Assembly (NCBI GenBank): GCA_002771315.1
Contig: PCSF01000212.1
Span: 13,125-48,640 of the forward strand
Direction of reading: 5' to 3'
DNA: 35,516 nt
DNA from: Desulfobacterales bacterium CG23_combo_of_CG06-09_8_20_14_all_52_9
GTDB taxonomy: Bacteria; Desulfobacterota; Desulfobacteria; Desulfobacterales; UBA2156
The notes under the pieces were generated by a model. It did not search any database. It was not told the origin of the DNA and saw nothing but the letters and a program-made list of their open reading frames with translations. Position 1 is the stretch's first letter, and the number at the start of each line of letters is the position of its first letter. The translations under genes and the position numbers were made by a program. Below, in pieces: positions 32,223 to 35,516 of the stretch.

Positions 32223-33141
32223 GAAAGCGCAGATTCTTTCCATTTTAAGAGGCTCTGCAGAAGCGGTCTCCGGTGAAAGCATAGGCACCCGTCTGGGAGT
32301 ATCCCGAGTGGCGATTTTCAAGCAGATCGGTAAGCTCCGGGAGTTGGGGTATAATATCGTCTCCACTCCCTCCGGATATCAACTGCGTTACGAACCGGAT
32401 ACCCTGTTTCCTTGGGCGTTTCCCGGGCGGGAAGACCGAATGCATTATTTCCCTGAAACCGGCTCCACGATGGAGTTGGCCAGGAAATTGGCCCGGGAAG
32501 GATGCCCCTCTTTAACCGTAGTGACGGCCGATATCCAGACCCGAGGTCGGGGACGCCTGGACCGCCTGTGGCAGTCGGAGGAGGGTGGTCTTTATTTTAC
32601 CGTTGTGACAAGACCCCGCCTGACCCCGGATGCCTGCCACCAGGTTATTTTTGTTGCCTCATGGATCGTTGCTTTTCTCCTTTCTGAAATGTACGCAATC
32701 GATGCCCGCCTGAAGTGGCCTAATGACGTCCTGGTACAAGGAAAAAAAATCGCGGGCATGCTCTCAGAGATAGAGGCCGAATCCGACCAGGTCTTGTACG
32801 TGAATATCGGTATCGGCATCAACATGAACAATGACGTATCCGGTGTAACTTCACCGGCAACCTCCGTTAAGACGATCCTTGGAAGCAGGGTGTCGAGACG
32901 CGATTTCTTCGCCGGATTCCTGGATGCCCTCGAAAAGCACCTGGGAAAAGAAGACTTTTTCGGGGTTCTTTCCCGATGGAAACATATGTCCGACACCCTT
33001 CACCGACCGGTGCGCATCGTCACCCTGAAAGAAACCATCGAGGGAGTTGCCGAGGACATCGATGCCGACGGTGCACTGGTTGTCCGGCAGAAAAGCGGTA
33101 AATCACGCAGGATCGTTTACGGAGATTGCTTTCATGCCTGA
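32221..33141 (+). CDS. birA: Biotin-protein ligase and biotin operon repressor
   Basis: BirA attaches biotin to carboxyl-carrier proteins and, with bound biotinyl-AMP, represses biotin genes. The 306-residue protein has an N-terminal winged helix (about residues 15-57; SGESIGTRLGVSRVAIFKQI) and the catalytic domain: GRGRLDRLW at 109-117, KWPNDVL at 165-171, GIGINMN at 197-203, and a C-terminal SH3-like segment (VAEDIDADGALVVRQ). The nucleotide loop is altered: GRGRRGR in E. coli, GRGRLDR here. The ATG at 32221 falls inside its own operator; a TTG further up (32179) is part of the promoter. It overlaps bioY by 8 bp. Confidence 0.94.
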   Translation: MKAQILSILRGSAEAVSGESIGTRLGVSRVAIFKQIGKLRELGYNIVSTPSGYQLRYEPDTLFPWAFPGREDRMHYFPETGSTMELARKLAREGCPSLTVVTADIQTRGRGRLDRLWQSEEGGLYFTVVTRPRLTPDACHQVIFVASWIVAFLLSEMYAIDARLKWPNDVLVQGKKIAGMLSEIEAESDQVLYVNIGIGINMNNDVSGVTSPATSVKTILGSRVSRRDFFAGFLDALEKHLGKEDFFGVLSRWKHMSDTLHRPVRIVTLKETIEGVAEDIDADGALVVRQKSGKSRRIVYGDCFHA

Positions 33142-33703
33142 ATACAGGCTTAAAAAAATGGTTTTTGCATCCCTTTGCGCCGCCCTGACGGCGGCCGGCG
33201 CCTTTGTCGCCATCCCTGTCGGACCGGTGCCCATCGTGCTGCAGAATTTTTTCGTCCTGTTGACCGGGCTGCTCCTTGGCAGCCGATGGGGAACAGCAAG
33301 CATGGGTGTGTATCTCGCTGCCGGGGTTCTAGGGCTCCCGGTTTTTGCGGGTGGCACCGGAGGGATCGGACGGTTCATGGGTCCCACCGGTGGTTATCTG
33401 ATCGGGTATCTCCCGGCCGTTTTCCTGGTCGGTCGCATCTCCGAAATGGCTCATGCCCGTCTGGCCGGCGATGTGTTTGCAGGGATCTGCGGTTCCGCTG
33501 TCGTATATGCTTTCGGTATTGTTTGGCTTTCTTTTATTACGCGCATGAACTTGGAAAAGGCTTTGGCCATCGGATTTTTTCCCTTTATAATCGGAGACGC
33601 CATAAAAATTGTTGCAGCGGCAGCGGCGGCACGGGTGCTTCGGCCTGTTGTGGGTACGTCTTCAGAATCTATTTCCAGCAATACTTCTTCGAGCTTTCCT
33701 TGA
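33134..33703 (+). CDS. bioY: Biotin transporter substrate-binding subunit BioY
   Basis: BioY is the integral-membrane biotin-binding (S) component of an energy-coupling factor transporter. The 189-residue protein has about six hydrophobic segments and the family signature GPVPIVLQNFFVLLTGLLLGSRWG, then GVLGLPVFAGGTGGIGRFMGPTGGYLIGY. The ATG at 33134 overlaps the end of birA and has a GGAG site; the upstream open frame belongs to birA's other frame. The C-terminus ends in a Ser-rich stretch (TSSESISSNTSSSFP). The transporter's ATPase and transmembrane subunit genes follow directly. Confidence 0.96.
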   Translation: MPEYRLKKMVFASLCAALTAAGAFVAIPVGPVPIVLQNFFVLLTGLLLGSRWGTASMGVYLAAGVLGLPVFAGGTGGIGRFMGPTGGYLIGYLPAVFLVGRISEMAHARLAGDVFAGICGSAVVYAFGIVWLSFITRMNLEKALAIGFFPFIIGDAIKIVAAAAAARVLRPVVGTSSESISSNTSSSFP

Positions 33704-34476
33704 AGCACAATCAAATCGCATCGGCGAACCCCATCATCGAAATCCGAAACCTTTTTTACCGGTTTCCGGACGGCAGTTTGGGGCTTCGGGATGTGAACCT
33801 GACGATCGACCAGGGAACACTAGTAGTGATCGCCGGAGAAAATGGATCCGGGAAGACCACACTCCTGAAGCACCTCAATGCCCTGCTTCGACCTACCCAT
33901 GGAACGATTTTCGTCGAAGGGGAAGACACGGTCAAAAATCCCCTTAAGACCCGGCAGAAAGTCGGCCTGGTATTCCAGAACCCGGATCATCAGATCGTCG
34001 GGGAAACCGTTTTCGATGATGTGGCCTTCGGCCCGAAAAACCTCATGCTGGACCCCGATACCGTCAAAGAGCGTGTTGATGCTGCACTGCGCATTGTTTC
34101 CCTTTCCCATCAAACCGACCGGCAGCCTCATCTGCTTTCGGGGGGAGAAAAGCGGCGGCTGGCCATTGCAGGTGTTCTGGCCATGAAGCCCAGGGTGCTG
34201 GCGCTGGACGAACCCTTTTCAAGCCTCGACTACGCCGGGATCCGAGAGGTGTTGCGCCAAATTTTGGATCTCCACCGGTTGGGATGCACCGTGGTGGTAA
34301 CAACCCACGATGTGGAAAAGATCATTGCTCACGCCGATCGGTTGGTGGTGCTCAAAAACGGATCAGTGGCTGCCGATGGTCCGCCGGAGCGAATCGCCCT
34401 TGAGCTTGAACGATTCGGCGTCCGTATTCCTTGCGCTATCCGTATGGGAAAAGGTTTCGAGTCATGGCTCAATTGA
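33700..34476 (+). CDS. Energy-coupling factor transporter ATPase (BioM/CbiO-like)
   Basis: This ABC ATPase powers biotin uptake by BioY. The 258-residue protein has Walker A GENGSGKTT (residues 46-54), Q-loop in VFQNPDHQIVG (Q93), signature LSGGEKRR (146-153), Walker B VLALDEPFSSLD (D170, E171) and switch His in TTHD. The FQNPDHQ-type Q-loop is characteristic of ECF ATPases. The frame is open well upstream inside bioY. I chose the TTG at 33700, whose last two bases overlap the bioY TGA stop (TTGA); the first Met comes too late to keep the N-terminal strand. It overlaps ecfT by 13 bp. Confidence 0.9.
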   Translation: MKHNQIASANPIIEIRNLFYRFPDGSLGLRDVNLTIDQGTLVVIAGENGSGKTTLLKHLNALLRPTHGTIFVEGEDTVKNPLKTRQKVGLVFQNPDHQIVGETVFDDVAFGPKNLMLDPDTVKERVDAALRIVSLSHQTDRQPHLLSGGEKRRLAIAGVLAMKPRVLALDEPFSSLDYAGIREVLRQILDLHRLGCTVVVTTHDVEKIIAHADRLVVLKNGSVAADGPPERIALELERFGVRIPCAIRMGKGFESWLN

Positions 34477-35219
34477 GCATTTTGACCTTTCGTCCCGGCA
34501 AAACCCTGATGCATCGGCTGGACACCCGATGCAAACTCCTTTCATTCATCATCCTCAGCCTCACGGCTTTGAATGCCGAGCTCAGGGGCCTTTTAATCCT
34601 CAGCCTTTTTACCTTAAGCCTCATGGGCGTTTCCCGGCTCTTTTCATTAGGCCTGTGTTTAAAACTGAGGCGTCTGTTTTTTTTCCTGGTTTTTGTGTGG
34701 CTTGCCCGATCCCTTTTTACTCAGGGAACCCCCTTGATTTCCGTTTCGTTTTTAACCTTCACCTGGGAAGGAGCCGCCGATGGCGCGCTCATCTGCTACC
34801 GCATGACGCTCGTCGTTTTCTTATCTCTGGTCTACACCGCTACCACAAAGCCGTCTCGGACCCGTGAAGCCTTGCACCGCATGCTGAGGCCGTTTCCATT
34901 CGTACCCGGAAAGCAGATTGCCGACATGATGGGGCTGATGACTCGGTTTGTTCCCTTTATCCTGGATCGAATCGGCGAAACCGCCGAGAGCCAACGTGCA
35001 AGATGCGTTGAAAACCGAAAAAATCCCATATATCGGATCAAAAGCCTTGCGGTTCCCCTCCTGCAAGGGCTTTTTGTCGATGCCCATTTCCTCTCCGAAG
35101 CCATGGAAGCCCGGTGTTATGCCCAAAACCAGACGCCGGTTCCCATGCCGCTTGACAGAACGGGTTGGATCGGGCTTTCCGCCGTCTTTTTTCTATGCCT
35201 GCTGTGCATGATGCCCTGA
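34464..35219 (+). CDS. Energy-coupling factor transporter transmembrane protein (BioN/EcfT-like)
   Basis: EcfT couples the ATPase to the substrate-binding subunit. The 251-residue protein has hydrophobic segments (FIILSLTALNAELRGLLILS; LRRLFFFLVFVWLARSLF; MTLVVFLSLVYTATT; a final WIGLSAVFFLCLLCMM) and a cytoplasmic region with two short helices normally carrying an Ala-Arg-Gly motif; here they read ESQRARCVEN and EAMEARCYAQ, i.e. Ala-Arg-Cys. The start is the ATG at 34464, with an AAGG site inside the ATPase gene. It completes the birA-bioY-ecfA-ecfT unit. Confidence 0.88.
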   Translation: MAQLSILTFRPGKTLMHRLDTRCKLLSFIILSLTALNAELRGLLILSLFTLSLMGVSRLFSLGLCLKLRRLFFFLVFVWLARSLFTQGTPLISVSFLTFTWEGAADGALICYRMTLVVFLSLVYTATTKPSRTREALHRMLRPFPFVPGKQIADMMGLMTRFVPFILDRIGETAESQRARCVENRKNPIYRIKSLAVPLLQGLFVDAHFLSEAMEARCYAQNQTPVPMPLDRTGWIGLSAVFFLCLLCMMP

Positions 35220-35301
35220 AGTTTCTTGACGAGCACAGACAAGTTGAGGCAGAATAAGATGATTTCATTTTCCGGCCACCCCTAAAATTGAAGGAACGAA
35301 T

Positions 35302-35516
35302 GTGCTGAAAATCATGATCATCGGCGCCGGCGAGGTGGGATTCAACGTGGCCAACCGCCTGGCCCATGAAAATAAAAATGTGGTGATCATAGACAAGAAC
35401 CCGGAGGCCATCCGCAGAATATCCGACTCTCTGGATGTTCAGGCGATAGTGGGCGCGGGAAACAGCCCCGTTATCCTGGAAGAAGCCGGCATCCGGGGAA
35501 CGGAGATTCTCCTGGC
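35302..35516 (+). CDS. trkA: Trk potassium uptake regulator TrkA (partial, 5' end)
   Basis: TrkA is the peripheral NAD-binding RCK regulator of the TrkH/TrkG potassium channel. Only the first 71 codons lie in the window: a Rossmann fold beginning LKIMIIGAGEVGFNVANRLA (GAGEVG nucleotide loop), followed by VVIIDKNPEAIRRISDSLDVQAIVGAGNSPVILEEAGI. These match the N-terminal TrkA domain. The GTG at 35302 has an AAGGA ribosome site 6 nt upstream, with an 82-bp gap after ecfT, so it probably starts a new unit. Confidence 0.9.
   Translation, partial: MLKIMIIGAGEVGFNVANRLAHENKNVVIIDKNPEAIRRISDSLDVQAIVGAGNSPVILEEAGIRGTEILL

Noticed and set aside
33047..33133. Upstream extension of BioY and the long N-terminal extension of the ECF ATPase frame (from 33175)
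   Set aside because: Both translate other genes in the wrong frame; the overlapping-start positions at 33134 and 33700 fit family starts.

Overview
This window comes from a bacterial chromosome of moderate GC content (a little over 50%). It most resembles a member of the Desulfobacterota (the old Deltaproteobacteria, Desulfobacterales or a relative). The evidence is the gene repertoire and order (coaE-rho-rpmE-prfA-prmC joined to rpsB-tsf-pyrH; a prkA/DUF444/spoVR cluster with a second PrkA), the gene similarities, and a palindromic intergenic repeat of a kind I associate with that group. The taxonomic call is inference from sequence feel, not from a search.

Layout. (1) 1-6971, minus strand: translation and housekeeping block. 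Reading with transcription it is coaE, a gene-poor gap, rho, rpmE, prfA, prmC, then a promoter and structured leader followed by rpsB, tsf and pyrH (cut by the window edge). (2) 7019-11449, plus strand: a class II CCA-adding/poly(A) polymerase-like enzyme, adenylate kinase, a palindromic repeat, rpsU with a strong promoter and a strong intrinsic terminator, folC and tRNA-Arg(CCG). (3) 11500-16698: signalling island. A hybrid histidine kinase and an FHA-domain protein lie on the minus strand and diverge from an unusual Hanks-type Ser/Thr kinase-like protein. (4) 16722-18618: a second palindromic repeat, a possible small peptide, two small lipoproteins, and a convergent KptA/Tpt1-like protein with altered catalytic residues and a basic tail. 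(5) 18716-24579: hemL, a class III-looking sirtuin, an AbiE-type toxin-antitoxin pair with a perfect palindromic operator, a PaaI-type thioesterase and mpl. (6) 24601-32020, minus strand: four-gene cluster prkA1 - DUF444 (yeaH) - spoVR (ycgB) - prkA2, with two divergent PrkA paralogs bracketing the conserved trio. (7) 32179-35219, plus strand: complete biotin regulon unit birA-bioY-ecfA-ecfT, translationally overlapping and preceded by a promoter/BirA-box arrangement in which the operator runs into the birA start codon. (8) The window ends in the 5' part of trkA.

The most interesting items are the two-PrkA signalling operon, the nearly leaderless self-regulated birA, the KptA-like protein that has lost the canonical Arg-His pair, the FHA/Ser-Thr kinase/hybrid kinase cluster, and the dispersed palindromic repeat present as two clear and two degenerate copies. 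No CRISPR array, insertion sequence with a transposase, prophage or rRNA gene was seen.
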